Source: Diaphorobacter sp. HDW4A
GTDB taxonomy: Bacteria > Pseudomonadota > Gammaproteobacteria > Burkholderiales > Burkholderiaceae_C
Length of the DNA: 64,000 bases
Direction: 5' to 3'
Assembly (NCBI RefSeq): GCF_011305995.1
Contig: NZ_CP049910.1
Location: 1,426,001 to 1,490,000 of the forward strand
Shown here: piece by piece, positions 45,843 to 54,260 of the stretch
How positions within the stretch are numbered: position 1 is the first letter of the stretch
Layout of the letters: the number at the start of each line of letters is the position of its first letter
The notes under the pieces: generated by a model
Seen by the model: only the letters and a program-made list of their open reading frames with translations
The model's database searches: none
What the model was told of the DNA's origin: nothing
Program-made: the position numbers and the translations under genes

Positions 45843-48131
45843 TTGTCGAGGTTAAAAATCATTTCTCTGGCTCTCTCCCCCAACGCGCAGCGCAGGCGCT
45901 TGTGCACATTGGCGGTGCCAAGTTGTCAGGCACTGACGCTTTTGCTGATGGGAGCAGGGCTGGTGACGCATGCAAGAGCGTTCGAATCGAAGCAAGGAGA
46001 GTTGGTCGCGGTGCACATCGAGTCACTCACTCCGCTTCAGGCAGAGCAGGAGCGACTTCGCAAGCAGAAGGCGGCGCAGCCTGAGGCTTATGAGGACAAG
46101 GTCATGGATCCGAATGAACTTCCAGCGCTGGAAAATTCTGATGCGGCGGTGCAGGCATCTGACGATGGACTCGGACTGCGCACGTTTGGCATGGAGTCTC
46201 GGTATGGCTTCTCGAGTTATGACGGTTCTGGCGGATTTCACAATCGGGCCAATGAGTGGGGGCAACGAGTTTACTTCACGCAGCAAACGCTGAACTACGG
46301 TGAATGGAGCTTGCAGGCGGAAGGGCGTCTGCGCAGTGGCGATGAGTCGTTCAACGGCGGGATTCTGGGCTATGCGGTTCAGCGCAGCAGTGAAAGAGTG
46401 ACTCTTCGAAACTATGGACTACCTATCACGTCCAAGGTGTTCGCTGACTCTGCCGTTGGTGATCAATACACGGATATGACCGAAGGATTGCGGCGCAATT
46501 ACCGTCTGTTTCTGGGCAGCAGCGTGGTGCGCGGAGCGGCAACTCGTATCTATGGGTCCGATTTCGATATTACAGCCGGCATGGGCGAGCGTGGGCGTTT
46601 GATTGGGGGACCGTTTCCGGGTTTTGAGCGGTTTGGCGGTACGTTGGCATGGCTGGGTGGGACCAAGCGTCTGGACAACGGGCTCTATGGCGGCATCCAG
46701 TTCACTCAGGCGAGCCAGGTTCCCCAGAACTTGTATACCTTCGCCTCGTCCTGGTCTGATTGGCATCTGACGGAAGCCGTGGAGCGTGTGTCGTCCATGG
46801 CCACAGCCATCGGATATGGCACCGAACCCGTGAAGGACGGCGACTATCGTTGGCGTTTGACTTGGCTGCACAGCCAGACGGGTGCGAATATAGTGGGACG
46901 CAACAACCGGGCAGACGGTGCGTTTCTGGAAACCGGTGTGCGTTTGGCGGGATTGCGCCATGAATTTGGTCTCTACCAGGCAGATCCCAATCTTCGGTTT
47001 GGTGACAACCTCATCGCGTCGGACAACCGCGGTGCCTATTGGCGCGTGGATGGCAATACCGCGCGGCTGTCTTGGGGGCTGGGTGTTGACGCTGTTCAGT
47101 ACAACCCGGACAAAGAAAGCACGCGCCAGAACTCCAGACAATGGGGTTTTTATGGCAATGCGCAATACCGCATCAATCGCAATGACGTGGTGGGTGTCAG
47201 TGGATATTGGAACAGTCAGCGACGTTTCGATGCATCGCAGAATGTGATGACCGATGGGCAGCGCAGTTTGCAAGCCAATGCGTTCTATCAGACAAAATTT
47301 TTTGATTGGGCGCCAACGCGACTGCGGCTCAATGTCTGGCGCAACCAGGCGCTGGTGACTGATGATGCGACGGCGACGGGTGAAGAAGTCCAGTGGGAAC
47401 AGGACTGGATTACCGGCAAATACGAGACGATGCGTCCGGAGTTGACCTCGACGCTCGGCTACGCGCGTGATCGCAGCGGAGGCAATCAGCAAACGTATCC
47501 GACGGCGGGACTGCTGGGGCGGTATTGGTTGAGCTCGACCTGGAATATATCGGGCACTTTGCGCTACACATCTCGAACGAGCAATCTCTTCACCAGCCGC
47601 GGTGTATCTGGCAGCCTCAACTCGGAAGCAGCATTGGGCAGTGGCTGGCACTTCGGTGTTTCTGTGTCACTGAACCAGGCACGTATGCAGATGCAGAACA
47701 TTGCAGGCTTGCCCAATGCCCTGATGACCCGCTCCAATGACAAATCGGCTTACGTCTACCTTCGTTGGGACGGCAGCAAGGGGCAGTCGCTTGGCACGTT
47801 GGGGCAGCGGGATGCGCAATCCGCCGGCGGCGGCACGGTGCGCGGCATCGTGTTCATGGATGTCAACAACGACGGCGAACAACAGGTCGGCGAGAACGGC
47901 GTGGCAAACGTTGAAGTAATTCTCGATGGTCGTTATCGCGTTATGACTGATGCATCTGGTCAATTCGATTTTCCGATGGTTGCCACAGGCGGCCATCAAT
48001 TGTCATTGCGTGCGGAGAGCGTGCCTCTGCCCTGGGGGCCAGCACCCGCTCGCAATGGCAGTGTAGAGGTTCCCTTGCGAGGTGTTGCAAACGTTCGTCT
48101 TCCGGTCGTCCGGGTAGGTGGAGGTGAGTGA
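45843..48131 (+). CDS. Usher-like outer-membrane beta-barrel with C-terminal SdrD-like domain
   Basis: This protein of up to 762 residues has a signal-like segment (LTLLLMGAGLVTHARA), a short charged helix (residues about 55-75), a long region of alternating aromatic/polar beta strands (about 110-650, such as RVYFTQQTLNYGEWSLQAEG), and then a domain of about 100 residues starting GTVRGIVFMDVNNDGEQQVG. That last domain has the Ca-binding-loop pattern of SdrD_B/Cna_B-like folds. The segment GGPFPGFERFGGTLAWLGG recalls usher barrels, but I see no canonical PapC plug or N-terminal domain. Its genes-in-line partners are pilin-like proteins and a PapD-like chaperone, so an export or assembly pore is the best guess. 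The start is uncertain: the frame opens with TTG and no ribosome-binding site, and a 14-codon frame from an ATG at 45811 overlaps it. Confidence 0.75.
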   Translation: MSRLKIISLALSPNAQRRRLCTLAVPSCQALTLLLMGAGLVTHARAFESKQGELVAVHIESLTPLQAEQERLRKQKAAQPEAYEDKVMDPNELPALENSDAAVQASDDGLGLRTFGMESRYGFSSYDGSGGFHNRANEWGQRVYFTQQTLNYGEWSLQAEGRLRSGDESFNGGILGYAVQRSSERVTLRNYGLPITSKVFADSAVGDQYTDMTEGLRRNYRLFLGSSVVRGAATRIYGSDFDITAGMGERGRLIGGPFPGFERFGGTLAWLGGTKRLDNGLYGGIQFTQASQVPQNLYTFASSWSDWHLTEAVERVSSMATAIGYGTEPVKDGDYRWRLTWLHSQTGANIVGRNNRADGAFLETGVRLAGLRHEFGLYQADPNLRFGDNLIASDNRGAYWRVDGNTARLSWGLGVDAVQYNPDKESTRQNSRQWGFYGNAQYRINRNDVVGVSGYWNSQRRFDASQNVMTDGQRSLQANAFYQTKFFDWAPTRLRLNVWRNQALVTDDATATGEEVQWEQDWITGKYETMRPELTSTLGYARDRSGGNQQTYPTAGLLGRYWLSSTWNISGTLRYTSRTSNLFTSRGVSGSLNSEAALGSGWHFGVSVSLNQARMQMQNIAGLPNALMTRSNDKSAYVYLRWDGSKGQSLGTLGQRDAQSAGGGTVRGIVFMDVNNDGEQQVGENGVANVEVILDGRYRVMTDASGQFDFPMVATGGHQLSLRAESVPLPWGPAPARNGSVEVPLRGVANVRLPVVRVGGGE

Positions 48132-48251
48132 TGCCAGGCACGAGAAAAAGTGTGGCCCCAAGGCACACTTCAAACAGGGTAGTCACGGCATTTGCAGTGC
48201 TTGCAGACACCCGGTAAGTACATGCAAATCATCATCATCAAGGAAAAAATC

Positions 48252-48905
48252 ATGCGCAAGCATTACAACAAGTCGTCCCTCGCCATTGGCGCCGCACTGG
48301 CTCTCGTGGCCACGTTTGCTCAAGCAGAGCAAACCATTGGCATTCAGAACCCAGGTGCTACGCCAGCCATCGCAACAGCCCACGTGAACGTGCGTGTGAC
48401 GGTCCCCAAGATCGTGATCTTGCGAGTCGGTGCCGCTGACGCAACCATCAGCGACGTGAACTTCACGGTAGGCGTGACTCCAGCCGTGACCGGCGCTCCA
48501 GGCAATTCGCTGGCATACAGCGGAGCCATTCCACCGTCGCTCGCTACCACCGTGGCAACGACCAATCCGACCACAACTGCCGGCATGCTGGTTACGGGTG
48601 CATGGACCAATGTTTCGGGTGGCGCCAATTTGACTTGCGCGCTGACAGCACTGGCAGGTGCAACGGCGTTCGCAGCCGGGGCAACCGTTGGTGGCGTTCC
48701 CGGAACGGATGACATCAAAGTAGTGGGTACGACTCCAGCGCATCCCGGCGCCTCGCTCACCCAATGCAACGGAACGGCCAGCAGTCCAATCGCTGCATTG
48801 AGCGCGCTGTCAGGCACGTTCACATACAGCACCAGCTTCACCGCGACGAGCATTTCCTCAGGCACCTTCGGCAACGTTGTGACCTATACGGCCACGACGC
48901 TGTAA
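48252..48905 (+). CDS. Pilin-like secreted protein A
   Basis: This protein of 217 residues starts at the ATG at 48252, seven bases after AAGGA; the frame's earlier start is rejected. A signal peptide ends at AQA near residue 25. The mature protein is Thr/Ala/Gly-rich and predicted all-beta. It has LRVGAADATISDVNFTVG, TTNPTTTAG, Cys129 (NLTC) and Cys172 (QCNGT), which could form a disulfide, and the C-terminal strand SGTFGNVVTYTATTL. All these blocks recur in the protein at 50959, and the last recurs at 48924. It is probably the major structural subunit, judging by its position straight after the barrel gene and its good ribosome-binding site. The 120-base gap before it contains a small hairpin (AGTGTG/CACACT, 48149-48169). 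Confidence 0.8.
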   Translation: MRKHYNKSSLAIGAALALVATFAQAEQTIGIQNPGATPAIATAHVNVRVTVPKIVILRVGAADATISDVNFTVGVTPAVTGAPGNSLAYSGAIPPSLATTVATTNPTTTAGMLVTGAWTNVSGGANLTCALTALAGATAFAAGATVGGVPGTDDIKVVGTTPAHPGASLTQCNGTASSPIAALSALSGTFTYSTSFTATSISSGTFGNVVTYTATTL

Positions 48906-48923
48906 TAGTCGACATTGCGACCC

Positions 48924-49574
48924 ATGGGAAAGTACGCCATGCACATGCAACATCAACACTCAGGTGTGACTCGCAGGTGCGTGGTTGCAGCAGTCTTCTT
49001 GGTGCTTGCCGCCCTTGGCGAAACAGCCGGGGCGGTGGTTACCTTGACGACGGGCTATACAGGAACGCGTACGCTGACTCTGCGTGTAGGGGCGGCTTCG
49101 GGCGTTGATACGGTGCAGTTCAATGTGCAGGGTGCTGCAACCGGAAATTCGCAGGTGTATGCCGCGCCGGTTGGTGGCAGCGGCTCGTCGATTGCAGCAA
49201 CGGGAACAGGAGTTACCTTTCGCATGTACATGCAGGTTCCGGCCATCAATGTTCCGCAGCCTATGACGACGACGGTCACTTCGCCCGCCGCGTTGACATG
49301 CTCGGCAGGCAACTGCAGCGGTTATTCGATTCCGTTTTCGTCCATCGGATGGACGGTTACTCCCACTCCGTCGGGTACCTATGCGGCATTCGATTTGCAA
49401 AACGGTACCTTCGTTAATGGGGGAGGAACTCAGACGCTGTTGAATTTCAGCCTGACAACCGCTGCAGGTGCTGCGGAGGTGGCGTCCACGATGAATTTCT
49501 ACTACACCAACACGGTTGCCTATCCTGCGGGTACCTATACCGGCACGGTGACCTATACCACCAGTCTGCCATGA
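48924..49574 (+). CDS. Pilin-like secreted protein B
   Basis: This protein is about 216 residues with a signal peptide (RRCVVAAVFLVLAALGETAG). The mature part is Thr/Gly/Ser-rich and beta-predicted. It contains LTLRVGAASGVDTVQFNVQG, which aligns with the LRVG...VNF block of proteins A and F. A close Cys126/Cys131 pair in LTCSAGNCSG and the terminal strand AGTYTGTVTYTTSLP are also present. It is clearly related but more divergent than A and F are to each other, so it may be a minor subunit or adaptor. The start could also be the ATG at 48939. Its stop overlaps the next ATG as ATGA. Confidence 0.75.
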   Translation: MGKYAMHMQHQHSGVTRRCVVAAVFLVLAALGETAGAVVTLTTGYTGTRTLTLRVGAASGVDTVQFNVQGAATGNSQVYAAPVGGSGSSIAATGTGVTFRMYMQVPAINVPQPMTTTVTSPAALTCSAGNCSGYSIPFSSIGWTVTPTPSGTYAAFDLQNGTFVNGGGTQTLLNFSLTTAAGAAEVASTMNFYYTNTVAYPAGTYTGTVTYTTSLP

Positions 49575-50107
49575 AGACTCTTGCACGTTCGATCACCGCA
49601 TGCCTGCCCGGACTGGTGCTGGCAGCAATGGCGGCTGCATTCAGTGGTGCGGCGTTCGCAGGTGTTCGTCTTGACGATTCGGCGTCGCCGCGGGCGCTGG
49701 TTCAGTCGCCGCAAATGGTGTCGGAGTATGGTTATCCTCTGAACCAGTATGTGCCAGGCGTTCCGGCGGCTCAGCGAGGCATTGTGGACTTCGGGCGCAT
49801 CGAGTATCGACTGGCCACTGCACCTTATGTCGGTCGAAGCGCGCGGATCTATTTCGTCATTCCGCCGGTGGTCAACGCTTTGCGTTCGCCGCAAGGCCTG
49901 CAGGTGTCTTGGCGCTCGGAGGGCAACTTTGCCTCCGGCAGTGGACGCCCCGGTGACAAGGTTCAGGTGTGGAGTGGCGTTGTGCGAGATGCCTATATGA
50001 GTGAAGCGATTGCGTTGCGCATGGAGTTCGCCTTGCGCGAACTGTTGCCGCAAGCCGCCAAGGGAATCTCCTTGGAATGTTATTTTGAAATCGAGGTCGG
50101 ACTATGA
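49571..50107 (+). CDS. Secreted protein of unknown function in the pilus-like locus
   Basis: This 178-residue protein starts in an ATGA overlap with protein B and ends in an ATGA overlap with the chaperone, so translation is tightly coupled. A signal peptide (ACLPGLVLAAMAAAFSGAAF) is clear. The mature 140 residues contain IVDFGRIEYRLATAPYVGRS, IYFVIPPVVNALRSPQGLQV and a C-terminal ECYFEIEVGL. I do not recognise the family. It lacks the LRVG block and the GTYGNVVTYTAT strand of the pilin-like proteins, so it is not a fourth copy. It could be a tip protein, an assembly terminator or a periplasmic accessory. Confidence 0.75.
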   Translation: MKTLARSITACLPGLVLAAMAAAFSGAAFAGVRLDDSASPRALVQSPQMVSEYGYPLNQYVPGVPAAQRGIVDFGRIEYRLATAPYVGRSARIYFVIPPVVNALRSPQGLQVSWRSEGNFASGSGRPGDKVQVWSGVVRDAYMSEAIALRMEFALRELLPQAAKGISLECYFEIEVGL

Positions 50108-50958
50108 CCATGTTGACCCATTTGCTCACACACCGTTTTTTCAAAGCTCGGACGCTGTGTCGTTCGACCGTTCTGTTGCTTGCGGCCGGTACGGGTTCAG
50201 TATTGGCGAATGCCGGTGCGTTCGATATCGGCGTCTCTCCATCACGGTTTGAGGTCAGCGCCAAGAGTGGTGGGCGCCTAGGGCAAACGCTGGAGATCTT
50301 CAATCAGGACAGTCAGCCTACCGAGCTTTCTGTGAGGACTCTGGACTGGGAGTACTCAGAGAAGGGCGAACTCAAGTTCTTTGACGAGCTTCGACCCGGC
50401 AGTTGCAGACCCTGGGTCACGCTGGAGCGCAAGACCGTCAAGATCAAGGCGCAAAGCAAGGCCACGTTCCGCTTTCAGATCGATGTTCCCGCCGATGCTG
50501 CTGTCACTGAATGCCGCATCATGCTGGCGATTGAGGGTGTGCAGCCAGCTTATCAGGCGATGGTGCAGTCTGGGGGGGCAAGCCTTGCGTTGCCTGTGAA
50601 CGGTCGCGTGGCGGTTGCGGTATATGCGTCCATCAATGGGGCACAGCCGGTACTGTCGATGTCGCAGACCAGCGTGATGCAGAAAGACCAACAGTCGATC
50701 GCTTCCGTGACCGTAACGAATTCTGGCAATGCACATGGCCGACTGGACGGAGCGCTGGATGCCAAGGATGCATCCGGTCAAAGCTTCGAGCTGGTGCCGG
50801 ATGGCACGCCCATCATGCCGGGGCAGACCCGCTCCATTGTGCTCAAACCCCGTGCACTTTCTGGCACGTCGGAGCCCAAGGTGGTATTCCCCATCAAGGC
50901 CAGTGGAACGCTGGACTGGGAAAACGGTAGCTTCAAAGTCAACGCGGAGTTTCGATAA
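50104..50958 (+). CDS. PapD-like periplasmic chaperone, long form
   Basis: This 284-residue protein has a signal peptide ending near VLANA (residue 37). An Ig-like N-terminal domain follows (IGVSPSRFEVSAKSGGRLGQ, TLEIFNQDSQPTELSVRTLD) with GSCRPWVTLERKTVKIKAQS and TFRFQIDVPADAAVTECRI. These resemble the first domain of pilus chaperones, and Cys101 and Cys137 could form a disulfide. The second domain (SIASVTVTNSGNAHGRLDGA to the C-terminus) is Ig-like too. At about 247 mature residues it is longer than classical PapD. It probably caps the pilin-like subunits in the periplasm. It lies fifth in the operon, and the next start follows its stop immediately. Confidence 0.8.
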   Translation: MTMLTHLLTHRFFKARTLCRSTVLLLAAGTGSVLANAGAFDIGVSPSRFEVSAKSGGRLGQTLEIFNQDSQPTELSVRTLDWEYSEKGELKFFDELRPGSCRPWVTLERKTVKIKAQSKATFRFQIDVPADAAVTECRIMLAIEGVQPAYQAMVQSGGASLALPVNGRVAVAVYASINGAQPVLSMSQTSVMQKDQQSIASVTVTNSGNAHGRLDGALDAKDASGQSFELVPDGTPIMPGQTRSIVLKPRALSGTSEPKVVFPIKASGTLDWENGSFKVNAEFR

Positions 50959-51618
50959 ATGAGTTGGATGCCATCGCGTGCAATCGGACTGGTGCATCTC
51001 GGCATTGCTGCGCTGATGGCAGGTCTTGGCTGCGCCGCTCATGGTGCCCAACAGGTCGTGTCTGGCAACAATGGAACCATTACCGCAAGTGTGCAGCTGA
51101 ACTTCAGCATCACCATTGGAAAGTATGTTTCCTTGCGCGTCGGAAATGCAGACGCATCCATCAGCGACGTGAACTTTACGGTGGGCTTTAGTCCAGCGCG
51201 GACCAATGGGAACGCTCAGGCGTATGCGGGCTCGATCGCGCCTTCGCTCGTGGTCACGGCGGCAACCACCAACCCCACCACAACGGCGGGCGTGGTGCAG
51301 GTGGCGGCATTCACCAATATGGCGGGCACCACGTTGACCTGCAGTATGGGGGCTTTGAGTGGTGCAACGGCGTTGGTGTCAGGAAGCACAACCGCCGGCG
51401 TTCCCGGGCGAAGCGATATCACCGTGACCAGCGGCGGAACAGGGACAGTCCAACATCCGGGCGGAAGTCTCGCAGGGTGCAATGGCACGACGACAACTGC
51501 ATTGCCGATGTTGAACAATCTGACCGGAACCTTCACCTACGTGCCCGCCTTCACTCCCACATCGGTAGGCTCGGGCACCTACGGAAATGTGGTGACCTAT
51601 ACCGCCACGACCTTGTGA
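50959..51618 (+). CDS. Pilin-like secreted protein F (paralogue of protein A)
   Basis: This 219-residue protein begins at the base after the chaperone stop. A signal peptide ends near HGA (residue 30). It matches protein A in every conserved block: SLRVGNADASISDVNFTVGF, TTNPTTTAG, LTC (Cys128), GCNGT (Cys174), LTGTFTY and the terminal SGTYGNVVTYTATTL. The two proteins therefore come from a duplication within the locus and now flank the other two genes. It may be an alternative or a base/tip subunit. No clear terminator follows. Confidence 0.8.
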   Translation: MSWMPSRAIGLVHLGIAALMAGLGCAAHGAQQVVSGNNGTITASVQLNFSITIGKYVSLRVGNADASISDVNFTVGFSPARTNGNAQAYAGSIAPSLVVTAATTNPTTTAGVVQVAAFTNMAGTTLTCSMGALSGATALVSGSTTAGVPGRSDITVTSGGTGTVQHPGGSLAGCNGTTTTALPMLNNLTGTFTYVPAFTPTSVGSGTYGNVVTYTATTL

Positions 51619-51813
51619 GTGAGTACTTGTACTGAATCCTGTGGACCGAATATTGGAACAGCGTATTGTCGGTACGCAGCGGATCATCCATTTGCGCTAT
51701 TCTTGAGGGCTGTTCGTCAGGCAAATGCAGGACGTTCGCTTCTCAACGGATTCCGATCCCTTTTCTCTCACAGGTTGAAGACAAGCGCAGGCTTGCAAGG
51801 AAGGACAAAAACA

Positions 51814-52905
51814 ATGACGGAGATGACGGCAGAAGTACTGGCCGAAGTACGTGGTCAGGTGGGCTTCATCACTCTCAATCGCGCCAAGGCGCTGAACGCG
51901 CTGTCGCTCGGCATGGTGCGCGATCTGCTGGCCACGTTGCTGACTTGGCAGAAGGATGACAAGGTGCTGGCCGTCGCGATTCGCGGCAATGGCAAGGAAG
52001 GTGCGTTTGGTGCGTTTTGCGCTGGTGGCGATATCCGTTTTCTGCACAAGGCGGGCAGCACGGGCAATCCGGAGCTTGAGGATTTCTTCACCGAGGAATA
52101 TGCGCTCAATCATTTGATTCATACGCTGGGCAAGCCCTATATCGCGTTCATGGACGGCATCGTCATGGGCGGCGGCATGGGCATTAGCCAGGGCGGTTCG
52201 GCGCGCATCGTGACCGAGCGTACGAAGATGGCCATGCCCGAGACCATCATCGGCTTGTTTCCCGATGTGGGCGGTGGCTACTTTCTCTCGCGTTGCCCCG
52301 GCCGCGTGGGTGAGTGGCTGGCGCTGACGGGCGACTCGTTCAACGGTGCTGACGCCATTGCCTACAAGCTGGCCGATGGCTTCATGCCTGCCGATAAGCA
52401 GGCCGGTGTGTGGGAGCAACTCGGCGCGGAGCAATTCGCGAACGGCACAGCCGTGCAGAAGTGGATCGAATCGCAGTATGTGGCGGCGGGCGAGGGCGGC
52501 ATTGGCAACCGTGCGCACATCGACAAGTACTTCGCGCTGCCGACGGCTGTGGACATCGTCCAGGCGCTCGAGAGGGATGGCGACGAGTGGTGCCAGAAGA
52601 CTGCGGCAGCGCTGCGCAAGCGTTCGCCGTTGATGCTGGAGGTGGTGCTCGAGCAGATCCGCCGCGCGCGCGACATGACGCTGGCTGAAGACCTGCGCAT
52701 GGAGCGCGACATGGTGCGTCACTGCTTCTTCCTGCGTCCCGGCCAGAGCGAGACCATCGAGGGCATTCGCGCGCTGGCGGTGGACAAGGACCACACACCC
52801 AAGTGGAATCCCGAGCGCGTCGAAGACGTGAAGCGTGACGTGGTCGAGGCGTTCTTCAAGAGCCCATGGCCTGCGCATTCGCATCCGCTGGCGGCATTGA
52901 CATAA
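51814..52905 (+). CDS. 3-hydroxyisobutyryl-CoA hydrolase (crotonase family)
   Basis: This protein of 363 residues starts at the ATG at 51814, after AAGGAAGG; the frame extends to 51619 but that part is non-coding. The crotonase core is clear: VGFITLNRAKALNALSLGMV, AFCAGGDIRFLH (oxyanion loop), GIVMGGGMGISQGG, and MPETIIGLFPDVGGGYFLSR with the Glu/Asp pair typical of HIBCH. The length (350-380) is that of HIBCH rather than enoyl-CoA hydratase (260). It hydrolyses 3-hydroxyisobutyryl-CoA in valine breakdown. No other valine-pathway gene is adjacent. Confidence 0.9.
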   Translation: MTEMTAEVLAEVRGQVGFITLNRAKALNALSLGMVRDLLATLLTWQKDDKVLAVAIRGNGKEGAFGAFCAGGDIRFLHKAGSTGNPELEDFFTEEYALNHLIHTLGKPYIAFMDGIVMGGGMGISQGGSARIVTERTKMAMPETIIGLFPDVGGGYFLSRCPGRVGEWLALTGDSFNGADAIAYKLADGFMPADKQAGVWEQLGAEQFANGTAVQKWIESQYVAAGEGGIGNRAHIDKYFALPTAVDIVQALERDGDEWCQKTAAALRKRSPLMLEVVLEQIRRARDMTLAEDLRMERDMVRHCFFLRPGQSETIEGIRALAVDKDHTPKWNPERVEDVKRDVVEAFFKSPWPAHSHPLAALT

Positions 52906-52921
52906 AGTCTGGGTTCGATTC

Positions 52922-52952
52922 CACAAGGGCCAGTTGTTGACGGGCCTTTGTG
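52922..52952. terminator. Hairpin between convergent hydrolase and diheme peroxidase genes
   Basis: CACAAGGGCC pairs with GGGCCTTTGTG (one bulge) around about ten bases, midway between the stops at 52905 and 52981. The T-tracts are weak. Confidence 0.45.
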
Positions 52953-52980
52953 AATGTCGGTGAGGCGCCCGTGTTGAGGA

Positions 52981-54225
52981 CTAAAGCAGTTTCAGCCATT
53001 CGATCAGAGCATCTATCTCTTCGGCATTGAGATTCAGCGATTGGATGTGAGCTGACTTGGCAGGCACGTATGAGTCCTTGGCAGGGTCTCCGGTCACAAC
53101 GCCCATGCCGGTGTTGTACAGCCGGATCAGCCCTGGCATGTTGGCGAACAATCCGTTGTGCATCCATGGTCCGGCATGCGACACGCCGCGCAGGCTCGGG
53201 GTTCGGAACTTGCCCAGATCCTGCTTGTTTCGGGTGGCCTCGAAACGACCCAGATCCTGATTGCGTCGACCGTAGAACGACAGCCCGAGGTCGTGAAACT
53301 CGTTGTCGGTCATCAGCGCGCCGTGATGACAGTTCATGCAGCGCGCCTTGGTGCGAAACAGGTTCAATCCCAGCAGTTGCTGGTCGGTCAGAACTTCTGT
53401 GTTCCCCTCTATCACCTGGTCGGCAACACTGGTGGGTGGTCGGATGGTGCGCACGAAATGGGCGATTGCAGCGACCATTTCATCTTCGTTGATCACCTCC
53501 CGGCCGAGGGATTTCTTCGCCAATTCACGGTAGTGCACCTGCGCGTTGACATGTTTGAGTGCCGCATCCAGTGTGTTGTTCATTTCGAACGGGTTGCGTA
53601 TCGAATCCTTGGCCTGTGCTTCCAAGGAAGGCGCTCGGCCATCCCAGAAAAGTTGATCCACGAACGGTGCCGCAAAAAGCGTTTGCGCACGTCGGCGCCC
53701 CATGAGCTTGTCTTCTCCAACGCTGAGGGCCAGTCCGTCGCCGAATGATTTGTTCGATTGATGGCAACTGGCGCAAGAAACGCCACCTTTGCGAGACAGA
53801 CCGGGGTCAAAGTACAGTGCAGTGCCAAGGTCGAGCATGGATTTCTCTCTCGGGTCGGTTGCAACTGCAACAGCGGGAACGGCGCTCCATTCTTCCCATG
53901 ATTTGCCTTGGTCTATGACAGGACGTGGCCATTGCTCCGGCTTCCCCTGATACCGCGTGCGAAGGCACTGGTTGTCCCAGCCGTTGGCAAGTCCGCACGG
54001 GAATGCCTGATTGTCGGCATGCTGCAGCAGTCTTCCAACGGCGGAGTCGGGATCTGCCTGTTTCGCCAGTTTGCTGGTGGCATTGGCTTCGACGGGATTG
54101 GATCGCGGTGAAGGGGGCGTTGCTGGAGTCTGGGCAATGGCATGAGTGCAGGTCAGCAGCAGCGCGGCAATCCTTATGGCGGTACGTGCTGTTTGCGTTC
54201 CACTCGGGGCGATGCGAGAAAACAT
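52981..54225 (-). CDS. Diheme cytochrome c peroxidase / MauG family protein
   Basis: This 414-residue protein has a signal peptide (AALLLTCTHAIAQ). CASCH (151-155) and CMNCH (296-300) are the two haem-binding sites of the bacterial cytochrome c peroxidase/MauG superfamily, in contexts LGTALYFDPGLSRKGGVSC and LNLFRTKARC. FRTPSLRGVSHAGPWMHNG is the usual C-terminal motif. The N-terminal 110 residues, with two extra Cys (77 and 87), are not part of the core. It sits 35 bases downstream of a TonB-dependent receptor on the same strand and behind a Fur box. A role in iron or metallophore handling is therefore likelier than simple peroxide removal, but this is inference. Confidence 0.9.
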   Translation of the reverse strand: MFSRIAPSGTQTARTAIRIAALLLTCTHAIAQTPATPPSPRSNPVEANATSKLAKQADPDSAVGRLLQHADNQAFPCGLANGWDNQCLRTRYQGKPEQWPRPVIDQGKSWEEWSAVPAVAVATDPREKSMLDLGTALYFDPGLSRKGGVSCASCHQSNKSFGDGLALSVGEDKLMGRRRAQTLFAAPFVDQLFWDGRAPSLEAQAKDSIRNPFEMNNTLDAALKHVNAQVHYRELAKKSLGREVINEDEMVAAIAHFVRTIRPPTSVADQVIEGNTEVLTDQQLLGLNLFRTKARCMNCHHGALMTDNEFHDLGLSFYGRRNQDLGRFEATRNKQDLGKFRTPSLRGVSHAGPWMHNGLFANMPGLIRLYNTGMGVVTGDPAKDSYVPAKSAHIQSLNLNAEEIDALIEWLKLL

Positions 54226-54260
54226 GTGGGGAAGAATGTGTCAAAGTTTCGGGTTGCAGA

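Noticed and set aside
51619..51813. 65-residue extension of the 3-hydroxyisobutyryl-CoA hydrolase
   Set aside because: It lies in the intergenic region after the pilus-like locus. The crotonase fold and ribosome-binding site begin at 51814.
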